From contig JAUZNZ010000002.1 in the NCBI GenBank assembly GCA_030706735.1, positions 124,001-188,000 of the forward strand: a stretch of 64,000 nucleotides of DNA, given 5' to 3'. How positions within the stretch are numbered: position 1 is the stretch's first letter; each line of letters begins with the position of its first letter. This stretch comes from Bacteroidota bacterium. GTDB lineage: Bacteria > Bacteroidota > Bacteroidia > Chitinophagales > Chitinophagaceae. Below are positions 27,286 through 35,958 of the stretch, piece after piece. Below the pieces are notes generated by a model, which saw only the letters and a list, made by a program, of their open reading frames with translations, did not search any database and was not told where the DNA came from. A program made the position numbers and the translations under genes.

Positions 27286-27507
27286 ATGAACAGACTGAAA
27301 TACTTCATTGAGTGGCAGGTCTTTGGTGTGTGCACCGCAATTGGCGACAAAATGGGCATCGCCACGTCTCGGATCAGGACCTGGTTCATTTATATTTCTT
27401 TTCTGACCATGGGCTCTCCCCTGATCATCTATTTTATCCTCGCCTTCTGGATGAACATCAAACGATATATTCTGTCTGCCCGCAGGAACCCCTTGAAATA
27501 CCTCTGA
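27286..27507 (+). CDS. PspC-domain small membrane protein
   Basis: 73 residues. A PspC-like segment (FGVCTAIGDKMGIATSRIRTWFIYISFLTMGSP) with one or two membrane helices (about 32-58) and a basic C-terminus. PspC proteins sit in the inner membrane and act in envelope stress signalling or as toxin-like regulators; this single-domain form has no other module. A variant -7 box, TAATTTAG, ends 4 nt before the ATG. Divergent from aconitase and followed by the AraC-type gene 84 nt later. Confidence 0.85.
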   Translation: MNRLKYFIEWQVFGVCTAIGDKMGIATSRIRTWFIYISFLTMGSPLIIYFILAFWMNIKRYILSARRNPLKYL

Positions 27508-27591
27508 TTTAGCATTTCCTTTGGCCCGGACTGCCGATCCCAGGCATCGAACACCGCTTTTTTGTCGTAACTTAACGCAAATCCCTGTTCC

Positions 27592-28581
27592 TTGTTCCAA
27601 TTTGATTATTCATACACGGACTATGAGCAGTTGATGAATGAACTTGCTCATCGCCTTCACGTTCCGGTGGAGAACAACCGGATCGTGTTCCCGGAAAAGC
27701 TGGCTTCCGGCACGCTGACCTTCGTCCGGTTGCCCAATGGCATCCATGTGAATATCGTCAATTGCCGCATGAGACAGGATTGGTTCGTCTGCAGGCGAAG
27801 GATCAGCGAGGCCTGGTATGTCCTGCGCTTTCACGAACTGACCATCCCGGACACGCTTGAGATCAGGATCGGCTCGGAACGCCTGAAAGAGAGTCATACT
27901 TCTCGTTCCATTGCCTATCTTACCAATACGCTTTCCGATTGGTCCTATCTGGCGGCAAAAGGAACGGTCTACAAGGGTATCGATATCCTCTTCAATGCCT
28001 CCTGGCTGGCCGGTTACCTGGGAATCGAAAATATGGACGACGTCTTGAGCGCCTACCTTTCGATGCAGGTGGAGAATATACATACCGAGCCGCTTGACAG
28101 CGAGTACAGAAGATTGATGCAGGAGATCACGGACGTGAAGCCGGACGACCCTATGCGGCTTGCCATCATCCAGAACAGGATCATGCTGATGATCGAACGG
28201 TTCTTCGTGCGTGTTTACGAACGGCGCGCTAACGTGCACTTCGACCTTCCCTTGTCGAAGACCGACATCGACCGGATGATGAAAGTAGAGTCAACGCTCA
28301 CCAGGGATATTTTCGAACCCGCCCCGACCATCAGCCAACTGGCAAAGATGGTCTCCATCAGCGAATCGAAACTGAAAAAGGACTTTAAGCTCATCTATGG
28401 CCTGCCCGTCTATGAATACTTCCAGAAGATCCGCATGCAGGCTGCTAAGGATAAACTCCTGTCCGGCGGCCATTCGGTAAAGGAAGTAGCGATGGAGCTC
28501 GGATATTCCAACCTCAGCAATTTCACGATCGCCTTCAAGAAAGAGTTCGGTCTCCTGCCCAGCAAATTGCTGGCCTCCTGA
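27592..28581 (+). CDS. AraC-family transcriptional regulator
   Basis: About 329 residues. The C-terminal 100 residues form a double helix-turn-helix of the AraC/XylS type (ISQLAKMVSISESKLKKDFKLIYGLPVYEYFQKIRM ... VKEVAMELGYSNLSNFTIAFKKEFG, split here as two helices). The N-terminal 200 residues are a ligand or dimerisation domain with no recognisable family. The start is uncertain: the frame opens with TTG at 27592, while the first ATG is at 27634. No adjacent target operon is obvious; its neighbours are PspC and kdsA. Confidence 0.88.
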   Translation: MFQFDYSYTDYEQLMNELAHRLHVPVENNRIVFPEKLASGTLTFVRLPNGIHVNIVNCRMRQDWFVCRRRISEAWYVLRFHELTIPDTLEIRIGSERLKESHTSRSIAYLTNTLSDWSYLAAKGTVYKGIDILFNASWLAGYLGIENMDDVLSAYLSMQVENIHTEPLDSEYRRLMQEITDVKPDDPMRLAIIQNRIMLMIERFFVRVYERRANVHFDLPLSKTDIDRMMKVESTLTRDIFEPAPTISQLAKMVSISESKLKKDFKLIYGLPVYEYFQKIRMQAAKDKLLSGGHSVKEVAMELGYSNLSNFTIAFKKEFGLLPSKLLAS

Positions 28582-28793
28582 TGCTATGCCGGCTTCGAAA
28601 AGTTCTTTACAGCTACCCTTATCGCTTTTGCGGGTAGTAAAAATGAACCGCGGAAGATATTTTTGCATAGCATTTGCTGTTGGGTCTTATTCATTTGTCC
28701 CGTTTTTAATTCCTTTTTCCAGGAAGACCAGGCCTCCGTTCATTACCTGCGCGTCACATGAGAAGTAGTTATCCCGCCTTTTGAAAGTTCCGG

Positions 28794-29627
28794 TTACGGA
28801 TTTTGCGTCTGGACTGCCTTGCGCAGCTTGACCAGTTGTTCCAGCAACCCCCTCAGAAGATCCAGCCTTAGCATGTTGGCCCCGTCGCTCAAGGCTTTGG
28901 CAGGGTTGGGGTGCGTTTCAATGAACAGTCCGTTTGCGCCGGCGGCAATGGCAGCCTTGGCGATCGTGCCGATGAGTTGCGGGTTGCCGCCGGTCACCCC
29001 GCTGGTTTGATTGGGCTGCTGAAGGGAATGCGTGCAATCCATGATCACCGGTGTTCCATGCTCCTGCATCCAGGGTATATTGCGATAATCCACTATCAGG
29101 TCCTGATAACCGAATGTCGTGCCTCTTTCCGTCAGTAGTATTTTTTCATTCCCCGCCTTCCTTATTTTTTCAACCGCGAATTTCATGGCCGGACCGCTGA
29201 GGAATTGCCCCTTCTTAACATTTACGATCTTTCCCGTTTCTGCCGCCGCAATGAGCAGATCGGTCTGCCGGCAAAGAAAGGCCGGGATCTGCAAGATATC
29301 GACATAACGCGCAGCAGGCCCCGCCTCGTCATGGGCATGAATGTCCGACGTGGTGGGAAGAGCATACTTTTCTCCGACCTTTTTCACCAGGGCCATGGCC
29401 TGTTCATCGCCGATCCCCGTGAATGAAGTTCCGCTGGTCCGATTTGCTTTCCGGTAGCTCGCTTTGAAGACATAGGGGATGCCCAGCTCGCGGCAAATGC
29501 CCGACACCTTGTCGGCCACTTCCATGACCAGTTCCTCACTCTCGACCACGCAGGGTCCCGCGATCAGAAAGAAGTTATTTTTATCGTAGGATTGACGCTC
29601 AAATAGCTTGCGCAGGAATTCCATCAT
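28794..29627 (-). CDS. kdsA: 3-deoxy-8-phosphooctulonate synthase
   Basis: 277 residues. Condenses phosphoenolpyruvate with arabinose-5-phosphate to give Kdo-8-phosphate for lipid A-core assembly. The N-terminal IAGPCVVES puts a Cys (Cys26) where metal-dependent KdsA enzymes have their metal ligand, rather than the Asn of the metal-free E. coli type; DCTHSLQQPNQ and GLFIETHPNPAKALSDG are further family motifs. Two adjacent ATGs (29627, 29624) are possible. A TAGTTTTG box ends 4 nt upstream. Divergent from the dehydrogenase at 29708. The 212-nt gap downstream (28582-28793) holds only a weak hairpin near 28613-28637. Confidence 0.96.
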   Translation of the reverse strand: MMEFLRKLFERQSYDKNNFFLIAGPCVVESEELVMEVADKVSGICRELGIPYVFKASYRKANRTSGTSFTGIGDEQAMALVKKVGEKYALPTTSDIHAHDEAGPAARYVDILQIPAFLCRQTDLLIAAAETGKIVNVKKGQFLSGPAMKFAVEKIRKAGNEKILLTERGTTFGYQDLIVDYRNIPWMQEHGTPVIMDCTHSLQQPNQTSGVTGGNPQLIGTIAKAAIAAGANGLFIETHPNPAKALSDGANMLRLDLLRGLLEQLVKLRKAVQTQNP

Positions 29628-29631
29628 GCCG

Positions 29632-29639
29632 CAAAACTA
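29632..29639 (-). promoter_or_regulatory. -7 box (TAGTTTTG) of kdsA
   Basis: Exact TAnnTTTG on the minus strand, ending 4 nt before the kdsA ATG. No TTG lies at the ideal -33 distance. Predicts a leaderless transcript. Confidence 0.55.
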
Positions 29640-29691
29640 CGGTTTTTTGCTCCAGCCCGTATCCGGTCCAGTGCCAAACCGCAGGAGTCCC

Positions 29692-29699
29692 TATATTTG
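29692..29699 (+). promoter_or_regulatory. -7 box (TATATTTG) of the threonine dehydrogenase gene
   Basis: Exact TAnnTTTG ending 8 nt before the ATG at 29708. Back-to-back with the kdsA box, giving a compact 80-nt divergent promoter region. Confidence 0.55.
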
Positions 29700-29707
29700 C
29701 CGCCTAA

Positions 29708-30673
29708 ATGATCGGTATGGCTAAAGAAAAAGTGCTGGTTATCGGGGCCAGCGGACAGATCGGCGTCGAACTGACACTTGCCTTAAGAAGGATCTATGGC
29801 AATGCGAATGTGGTTGCCTCGGACCTCCGGGAAGAGAACGAACTATTGAAGGGCACCGGTCCCTATGTCTCGCTCGACGTGATGAACAAGGAAATGTTGC
29901 ATGTGCAGGTGATCCGGCAGAATGTCACCCAGATCTACCTTCTGGCAGCCATCCTTTCTGCCACCGGGGAAAAGAACCCGAACCTGGCATGGCATCTCAA
30001 TATGCAGGGCCTGCTCAACGTCCTGGACATTGCCCGTGAGGAAAAACTCCGCAAGGTCTACTGGCCCAGCAGTATTGCCGTATTTGGGCCTACTTCTCCG
30101 AAGGAGAACTGCCCGCAGCGCACCGTCATCGAGCCTACTACGGTATATGGGATCAGCAAATACGCAGGCGAATTCTGGTGCAATTACTTCTTCCAGCGCT
30201 ATGGGGTAGACGTGCGAAGTATCCGATATCCCGGATTGATCAGCTATAAATCCGCACCCGGAGGCGGGACCACCGACTACGCCATCGAGATCTTTCACGA
30301 CGCGCTGGAGGAACGGAAATACACCTGCTTCCTAAAGGCCGATACCTACCTCCCGATGATGTATATGCCCGACGCGATCCGTGCCACGATCGAATTGATG
30401 GAGGCGCCTGCGGATCGCATCAGTGTTCGCACCTCTTACAACGTGGCAGCGCTTAGCTTTTCGCCGCTTGAGATCGCGGCCGAGATCAAAAAACATATCC
30501 CGGAATTCACGACAACCTATCTTCCCGATTACCGGCAGGCTATAGCGAACAGCTGGCCGCAATCGATCGATGATTCGGTGGCGCGTGCTGACTGGAATTG
30601 GCGGCATGAATACGATCTCCCCCGAATGACCGCAGACATGCTGGAGAATCTGCGCGCCGAAAGATCAAGATGA
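29708..30673 (+). CDS. SDR-type NAD-dependent L-threonine 3-dehydrogenase (putative)
   Basis: 321 residues of the extended short-chain dehydrogenase/epimerase superfamily. The Rossmann motif is GASGQIG near residue 13; the catalytic YGISK is near residue 147; SSIAVFG supplies the Ser. The segment GGGTTDYAIEIF is characteristic of UDP-galactose-epimerase-like L-threonine dehydrogenases from Bacteroidota, which oxidise threonine to 2-amino-3-ketobutyrate. A second ATG at 29717 (MAKEKVLVIG) is an alternative start. No kbl (2-amino-3-ketobutyrate CoA ligase) gene is adjacent, so the substrate remains an inference. Confidence 0.85.
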   Translation: MIGMAKEKVLVIGASGQIGVELTLALRRIYGNANVVASDLREENELLKGTGPYVSLDVMNKEMLHVQVIRQNVTQIYLLAAILSATGEKNPNLAWHLNMQGLLNVLDIAREEKLRKVYWPSSIAVFGPTSPKENCPQRTVIEPTTVYGISKYAGEFWCNYFFQRYGVDVRSIRYPGLISYKSAPGGGTTDYAIEIFHDALEERKYTCFLKADTYLPMMYMPDAIRATIELMEAPADRISVRTSYNVAALSFSPLEIAAEIKKHIPEFTTTYLPDYRQAIANSWPQSIDDSVARADWNWRHEYDLPRMTADMLENLRAERSR

Positions 30674-30740
30674 AGGACCGGACAGAGATCAACCTTTTGT
30701 CGGATTGGAACGTTTATATTACGCAAATGAATAGTTTGGC

Positions 30741-31997
30741 ATGATCAGATTGACTTTCATAACAGCTCTCCTGACCTTCGGTTTGACGCCGGTTACCCGC
30801 GCCCGGGTCAAAGTCGCACCCCATTATGCCGCTTTGGCTAACGGCTACTGGAGCGCGGCGGTGCAACGACCCGACGGCCACGGCATCGCTTTTACCTTTG
30901 AAGTGAAGGACAGCGCCGGCAGGCAGATCCTCTATATCCGGAATGCCGGCGAGCACCTTCTGGTGGACGATATCGAGGTGAACGGCGATTCCGTATTGAT
31001 CCGCCTCCCATTTTTCGAATCACAGTTCCGCGCTGTGCTGATCCGGGAGGGGATGTTGCGGGGAACCTGGTACAAACGCCTCACGGATCACTATCAACTC
31101 ATGCCTTTCACCGCTACATACGGCGGTTCCCGGTTCCCTTCGGATAAAACCCCCATCGCAGATATCAGTGGCCGCTGGGCGGCCTGGTTCGGCGACTCCT
31201 CGAGGGAAAGGCCCGAATTGCTGGTCGGCGAATTCCGGCAGCAGGGTAAACACCTCACCGGAACATTCTTAGAACAGACGGGAGATTACCGTTTTCTTGA
31301 AGGGGTTGTTGACGGGGACTCCATGAGGCTGTCCTGTTTTGATGGCAGTCACGCCTATCTATTTACTGCCCATATTGATAATGACGGCCGCATCTCCGGC
31401 GGCCAATATTATGCCGGGCCGACCTATCATCAGCCCTGGATGGCCGTAAGAGATGCGAATGCAAAGCTGCCCGACGAGTTTACCCTGACGAAATGGAAAA
31501 AAGATCGATCCCACATACAGTTCAGTTTCCGCGACCTCGACGGGAAGACGGTGTCGTTCTCGGACCCGCGTTTCCATGATAAGATCGTCCTGATCCAACT
31601 GATGGGCTCCTGGTGCCCCAATTGTATGGATGAAACGCGTTTCCTGAGCAAATTCTATGACGAGTACCATGATAAAGGGCTCGAGATCGTCGCCCTGGCC
31701 TATGAACGCTCGACGGATTTCGCGCGCTCCCGGGTCAGCGTCCGCAGCTTCCGGCAGCGCTTCGATGTGAAGTATCCCATGCTGATCACCGGCGTATCGG
31801 TCAGTGATAGCCTGCGTGCTGAAAAGACCCTTCCCCAGCTCGACGCCATCGTCGGCTTTCCGACCACCATCTTCGTGAACAGGCACGGCGATATCGAAAA
31901 GATACACACCGGCTTCAACGGTCCCGGCACCGGCGAACACTATGAAGAGCAAAAGAAAGAGTTCTATAAGACGGTGGACGCCATGCTTGCCGAATGA
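30741..31997 (+). CDS. Exported TlpA-like thioredoxin-fold protein
   Basis: 418 residues. Signal peptide (LTFITALLTFGLTPVTRA), a long N-terminal beta-rich region (about 25-240) without recognisable family, then a TlpA/ResA thioredoxin domain. The redox motif is WCPNC in GSWCPNCMDETRF near residue 292; the cis-Pro region is in VGFPTTIFVNRHGDI. Such proteins reduce or pass electrons to periplasmic disulfides. It lies 67 nt after the dehydrogenase and 38 nt before thyA, whose own promoter overlaps its 3-prime end. Confidence 0.88.
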   Translation: MIRLTFITALLTFGLTPVTRARVKVAPHYAALANGYWSAAVQRPDGHGIAFTFEVKDSAGRQILYIRNAGEHLLVDDIEVNGDSVLIRLPFFESQFRAVLIREGMLRGTWYKRLTDHYQLMPFTATYGGSRFPSDKTPIADISGRWAAWFGDSSRERPELLVGEFRQQGKHLTGTFLEQTGDYRFLEGVVDGDSMRLSCFDGSHAYLFTAHIDNDGRISGGQYYAGPTYHQPWMAVRDANAKLPDEFTLTKWKKDRSHIQFSFRDLDGKTVSFSDPRFHDKIVLIQLMGSWCPNCMDETRFLSKFYDEYHDKGLEIVALAYERSTDFARSRVSVRSFRQRFDVKYPMLITGVSVSDSLRAEKTLPQLDAIVGFPTTIFVNRHGDIEKIHTGFNGPGTGEHYEEQKKEFYKTVDAMLAE

Positions 31998-32000
31998 CAG

Positions 32001-32030
32001 TTGCCCCTCCGTCTGACTTTTCGTAATTTG
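32001..32030 (+). promoter_or_regulatory. thyA promoter (TTG-N20-TAATTTG)
   Basis: TTG at 32001-32003, exactly 20 nt, then TAATTTG at 32024-32030 (one base shorter than the consensus box), 5 nt before the thyA ATG. Starts just after the stop of the TlpA-like gene. Confidence 0.6.
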
Positions 32031-32035
32031 CACCC

Positions 32036-32830
32036 ATGCAACAATACCTGGATCTTCTCGGGCACATCCTGGATACAGGCAATCCAAAAACGGACCGAAC
32101 CGGGACAGGTACCCGGAGCTGTTTCGGCTACCAGATGCGTTTCGATCTGTCGGCGGGTTTTCCCCTGGTCACGACTAAAAAACTTCACGTGAAGAGTATC
32201 ATCTACGAGCTCTTGTGGTTCCTCCGGGGGGAAACGAATATCCGCTATCTCAAAGAGCACGGCGTGAGCATCTGGGACGAATGGGCCGACGCGAATGGCG
32301 ACCTGGGCCCCGTCTATGGCAAGCAATGGCGAAGCTGGGAAGGAGCCGACGGCCAAACTGTCGATCAGATCAAACAATTGATCGACCAGATCGGCAGAAC
32401 ACCCGATAGCCGGCGCCTCATCGTAAGTGCCTGGAATGTGGCCGACCTTCCCAAAATGGCGCTAATGCCCTGCCATGCCCTGTTTCAATTCTACGTGGCG
32501 GACGGAAAATTGAGCTGCCAGCTCTATCAGCGAAGTGCCGATTCATTCCTCGGCGTTCCATTCAATATAGCTTCCTATGCCCTGCTGAACCTGATGGTGG
32601 CGCAGGTATGCGGTCTGAGACCCGGCGAGTTCATCCATACCTTCGGGGACGTTCATCTCTACAACAATCACCTGGATCAGGCCAGGTTGCAGCTCAGCCG
32701 AACCCCCTATCCATTGCCCCGCATGCGGCTCAATCCCGATGTAAAGAATATTTTCGATTTCCGATTCGAGGATTTTACGCTGGAGGATTACCAGAGCCAC
32801 CCGGCGATCAAGGCCCCCGTGGCAGTATAG
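32036..32830 (+). CDS. thyA: Thymidylate synthase
   Basis: 264 residues, identical in length to E. coli ThyA. Methylates dUMP to dTMP using methylene-tetrahydrofolate. The nucleophile is Cys146 in [29 protein letters not shown] and the N-terminal RTGTGTRS phosphate loop are intact. It regenerates dihydrofolate, the substrate of FolA at 35405; the two genes are usually adjacent but here are separated by an oppositely oriented ABC permease. Convergent with that permease, 7 nt between stops. Confidence 0.98.
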   Translation: MQQYLDLLGHILDTGNPKTDRTGTGTRSCFGYQMRFDLSAGFPLVTTKKLHVKSIIYELLWFLRGETNIRYLKEHGVSIWDEWADANGDLGPVYGKQWRSWEGADGQTVDQIKQLIDQIGRTPDSRRLIVSAWNVADLPKMALMPCHALFQFYVADGKLSCQLYQRSADSFLGVPFNIASYALLNLMVAQVCGLRPGEFIHTFGDVHLYNNHLDQARLQLSRTPYPLPRMRLNPDVKNIFDFRFEDFTLEDYQSHPAIKAPVAV

Positions 32831-32837
32831 AGAGGCC

Positions 32838-35261
32838 TCATTCGGATCTCAGGTTCCTGGTTGGGTTCGACATGGCCGCCTTCAATGACTGATATAGTAC
32901 GGTCAAAAGGGCGATAACGAGAATAAGAGATATGGGGACGAGGACGAACATGACCCCGATCTCGATATGGAAGGCATATCCCTTCAGCCAATTCTGTAAG
33001 AGCAAATAGGTCGAAGGGCCCGCGACCAGGCCGGCGTATACGATGAGCTTAAGGTAGTCCCTCGTGATCAATGTAGTGATCTCGACGACGCTTGCACCCA
33101 ATACCTTCCGGATGCTGATCTCCTTTAGCCTTTTCGAAACCGTATAAAGTGAGAGTCCCAGCAAACCCAGGCTGGCCACGATGATGGCTAAAATGGTAAA
33201 TAACCATAATATGGTGGCGAACAGCTGGTCAGTCTGGTATTGCCTGGTGAAGAACTCATCCAGAAAGAAATATTGCAAGGGGCTCTTCGGAAAGACAGAT
33301 GCCCAGGTGCTCTTGGCCTTTTCTATAAGCGCCGGCAGATCCTTCGTATCCAGCTTTAGCGCAAAGTTCGTCATGTTGATGTGCAGGCCGGGATAAAAGA
33401 CGATCGGATCATAATCGAATTGCAGGGACTGCTGATGGTAATCGGCGATCACGCCCACAATGCGGCAATGGAAGCCGGCGCCATCCACCAGTTGATTGAT
33501 GGCTTCGCCCGGACTGGCAAAGCCAAGCAGCTTCGACGCCGTCTCATTAAGGATAATGCTGACGGGTGCGGACGTGTCCTGGCCCGCAGGCTTGTCCTTG
33601 TCGAAGTTCCTGCCCGCAAGGAGGGTCAGCCCATAATTGGGAATGAATTTTTCATCGATCCCGAATTCTTTAACGCGCTTGTCCTCATTGGAATTTGGTT
33701 TGGTGAAACTCGTCGAGTTGCCTACTCCGGCCCCCGGAACATCCGTCGAGAGCGTCACCGTTTGCACGCCCGGAATATTCTGTAACCGGTCGATCACCGC
33801 TTCGACGCTGCCGGCTTTGCTGCTATCCGTTCCCACCGTTTGCTGCAGGACCAGGGTCTGCCTGATATCGACCCCCAGGTCCCGGTTGCTCATGAATCGC
33901 AATTGCCGGTAAAACCCGATGGCGCCGCCGATCAATACAATGGCAGCCGTGAATTGAAAGACAACCAGGGCCTTCCGTAAGAAGGCCTTTCCTTGTCCCC
34001 GACCCCCGGAAAGGGCCATGGATTTGATGGTTTGCACCGGCTGAAAAGCAGACAATATGAAAGCCGGATAAAAGCCGGCAAGCAAGGTGCCTGCCAGAAA
34101 GATCCCTGTCACGGTCACCCAATATAACATATCGGCTGACTCCAGGTCGGCCGCTGTTCGTCCGATGAGACTGGCGAATCCCGGAAGCGACAATGTATAG
34201 ATGATAAATCCAAGGAGGATGGCCAGTGCATTGATGAGGAGGCTTTCGGTAAGGAATTGCCTGATAAGCTGCCCCCTGGTGGCTCCGACGACCTTTCGAA
34301 GCCCTACCTCTTTTGATCTTTCCATCGACCGGGCCGTGGACAGGTTGATGTAATTGACCAGCGCGATTAGCAGGATGAGCAGCGCGGCAATGCCCAGGTA
34401 TTTCAGGTAATACAGGTCGCCGCTGCCGTCCATTTCGTAACCATAGGTCGAATGCGTATGAATGTCGGCCAGAGGCTGCAAGTGAAAGGTTACGCGAAAA
34501 CCGTTCTTCTTCATGTCGGCGCCCCTGTATCGTTCGGCGAAAGCCGGCATTTTCGATTGCAAGGCAGCCACAGAGGCTCCCGGTTTGAGGAGGACATAGG
34601 TATAGAAGTCACTCCATCCCCAACTCGTATTCGACGAACCATGTGTCAGTTGGATATACTTGTTGAAATTCAGCAGGACGTCGAACCGGATATGCGAGTT
34701 GGCGGGAACGTCATCCAACACGGCATTTACGATAAAATCTTCATTACGATAATGCAGGGGTTTGCCGATCGGGTCCTCGTTGCCGAAGAACTTATTTGCG
34801 GTAGTTCTCGTAATGACGGCATCATTCAGCCCGGAAAAAGCCGTTTCCGGAGTCCCTTTCTCAAACCGGAAGGAGAAAACCTTAAAAACGGCCGGATCGA
34901 CGAAGTAGATTTGCCCGTTCTCGATGAGGTTCTTCTCCCCACGGCTCACCACGCCCCATTGCTTCCTGAATCGTACCGTTTCTTCGACCTCCGGAAAGTC
35001 CTTTTTCATCGCGGGGGCAAGTGCAGGATAAGTGAACGCAAAGGTTTGTTGCTTCCCGCCGGTCTCGGTGATCGACATCGGGACCCTGAATATCCGCGCC
35101 TCCCTGCTATTGAAATGATCAAAACTGTATTCGAACCGGAGGTAATTCACGATCAGCAGGAAGGCGGCGATTCCTACAGCCAGCCCGAAGATATTGATGA
35201 CGGAAAAGGTCCGGTCCTTTATCAGGTTCCGCCAGGCGATCTTAAGATAATTCTTGATCAT
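32838..35261 (-). CDS. MacB/FtsX-type ABC transporter permease
   Basis: 807 residues. A first membrane helix (about 20-40), a large periplasmic MacB-core domain, a three-helix FtsX block (about 285-410, with NLSTARSMERSKEVGLRKVVGA), a second leading helix and periplasmic domain, and a final three-helix FtsX block (about 690-800, with KRLKEISIRKVLGAS). This duplicated form is abundant in Bacteroidota. Such proteins drive mechanotransmission for export or signalling rather than passage through the membrane, using a MacB/LolD-like ATPase. No ATPase or adaptor gene adjoins. It splits thyA from folA. Confidence 0.93.
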   Translation of the reverse strand: MIKNYLKIAWRNLIKDRTFSVINIFGLAVGIAAFLLIVNYLRFEYSFDHFNSREARIFRVPMSITETGGKQQTFAFTYPALAPAMKKDFPEVEETVRFRKQWGVVSRGEKNLIENGQIYFVDPAVFKVFSFRFEKGTPETAFSGLNDAVITRTTANKFFGNEDPIGKPLHYRNEDFIVNAVLDDVPANSHIRFDVLLNFNKYIQLTHGSSNTSWGWSDFYTYVLLKPGASVAALQSKMPAFAERYRGADMKKNGFRVTFHLQPLADIHTHSTYGYEMDGSGDLYYLKYLGIAALLILLIALVNYINLSTARSMERSKEVGLRKVVGATRGQLIRQFLTESLLINALAILLGFIIYTLSLPGFASLIGRTAADLESADMLYWVTVTGIFLAGTLLAGFYPAFILSAFQPVQTIKSMALSGGRGQGKAFLRKALVVFQFTAAIVLIGGAIGFYRQLRFMSNRDLGVDIRQTLVLQQTVGTDSSKAGSVEAVIDRLQNIPGVQTVTLSTDVPGAGVGNSTSFTKPNSNEDKRVKEFGIDEKFIPNYGLTLLAGRNFDKDKPAGQDTSAPVSIILNETASKLLGFASPGEAINQLVDGAGFHCRIVGVIADYHQQSLQFDYDPIVFYPGLHINMTNFALKLDTKDLPALIEKAKSTWASVFPKSPLQYFFLDEFFTRQYQTDQLFATILWLFTILAIIVASLGLLGLSLYTVSKRLKEISIRKVLGASVVEITTLITRDYLKLIVYAGLVAGPSTYLLLQNWLKGYAFHIEIGVMFVLVPISLILVIALLTVLYQSLKAAMSNPTRNLRSE

Positions 35262-35392
35262 CGGTCGATTTGATGCTCCTTACCCTGCTGCCCCGCTAAC
35301 AGGGTGCCAGACCCCTATTTTACTATTAATCAAGAGGATAGACCAGAATGCCCACATCGAACTGTCCGATTTCGATACGCCGTATGTTCGCT

Positions 35393-35400
35393 TATATTTG
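35393..35400 (+). promoter_or_regulatory. -7 box (TATATTTG) of folA
   Basis: Exact TAnnTTTG ending 4 nt before the folA ATG at 35405; predicts a leaderless folA mRNA. No TTG at the ideal distance upstream. Confidence 0.55.
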
Positions 35401-35404
35401 CAGA

Positions 35405-35920
35405 ATGATCATCAGCCTCATCGTGGCCGCCAGCACGAACAATGCGATCGGCAAGGACAACCGGTTATTGTGGCAATTGCCCAACGACATGAAATTTTTT
35501 AAGAACACGACCTGGGGTATGCCGGTGATAATGGGTCGCAATACCTTCGACGCGCTCGCCGGGCAACCCTTGCCGGGCCGGTTCAACTTCGTCATCACCC
35601 GCAAGAGGGACTGGGATCCGCAGAACGACAAAGTGAAGGCGGTCAGCAGCTTGCAGGAGGCCATCGACGCGGCGGGAAAGACGGATTGTAAAGAGATCTT
35701 CGTGATTGGCGGCGGAATGATCTACGCCGAATCGATGCCTGTGGCGGATAGGATCTACATGACCCGGGTTCATGCCTTGCTCGACGGAGACACGTATTTT
35801 CCGGCGATCGACGAAGGGCAGTGGCAAAAGATCTCCAACCTCGATTTTCCCAGCGATGACAAGCATGCGTACGCCTATAGTTTTCAGGTTTGGGAACGCA
35901 GGTCGCCCAAACCCCGATAA
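35405..35920 (+). CDS. folA: Dihydrofolate reductase
   Basis: 171 residues. Reduces dihydrofolate to tetrahydrofolate with NADPH. MIISLIVAASTNNAIGKDN, WQLPNDMKFFK (with the catalytic acidic residue), MGRNTFDA and VIGGGMIYAESM are standard DHFR elements. The frame is open to 35348, but ATG 35405 gives the canonical start and sits right after the -7 box; the extension shows no homology. Downstream, two copies of CCGACTGACC (35921, 35937) precede the methyltransferase gene. Confidence 0.97.
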   Translation: MIISLIVAASTNNAIGKDNRLLWQLPNDMKFFKNTTWGMPVIMGRNTFDALAGQPLPGRFNFVITRKRDWDPQNDKVKAVSSLQEAIDAAGKTDCKEIFVIGGGMIYAESMPVADRIYMTRVHALLDGDTYFPAIDEGQWQKISNLDFPSDDKHAYAYSFQVWERRSPKPR

Positions 35921-35946
35921 CCGACTGACCCAATGACCGACTGACC
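35921..35946. repeat. Short direct repeat CCGACTGACC
   Basis: Two copies of CCGACTGACC, 35921-35930 and 35937-35946, 16 nt apart, in the 38-nt gap between folA and the methyltransferase gene. Looks like a small tandem duplication; no function evident. Confidence 0.6.
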
Positions 35947-35958
35947 GAATTCAATGGT

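Noticed and set aside
28613-28637. CTACCC/GGGTAG hairpin downstream of the AraC gene
   Set aside because: Stem of only 5-6 bp and no T-run after it; too weak to call a terminator.
28586-28768. 60-codon frame after the AraC gene
   Set aside because: No homology pattern, no upstream signal, and composition not protein-like; treated as intergenic.
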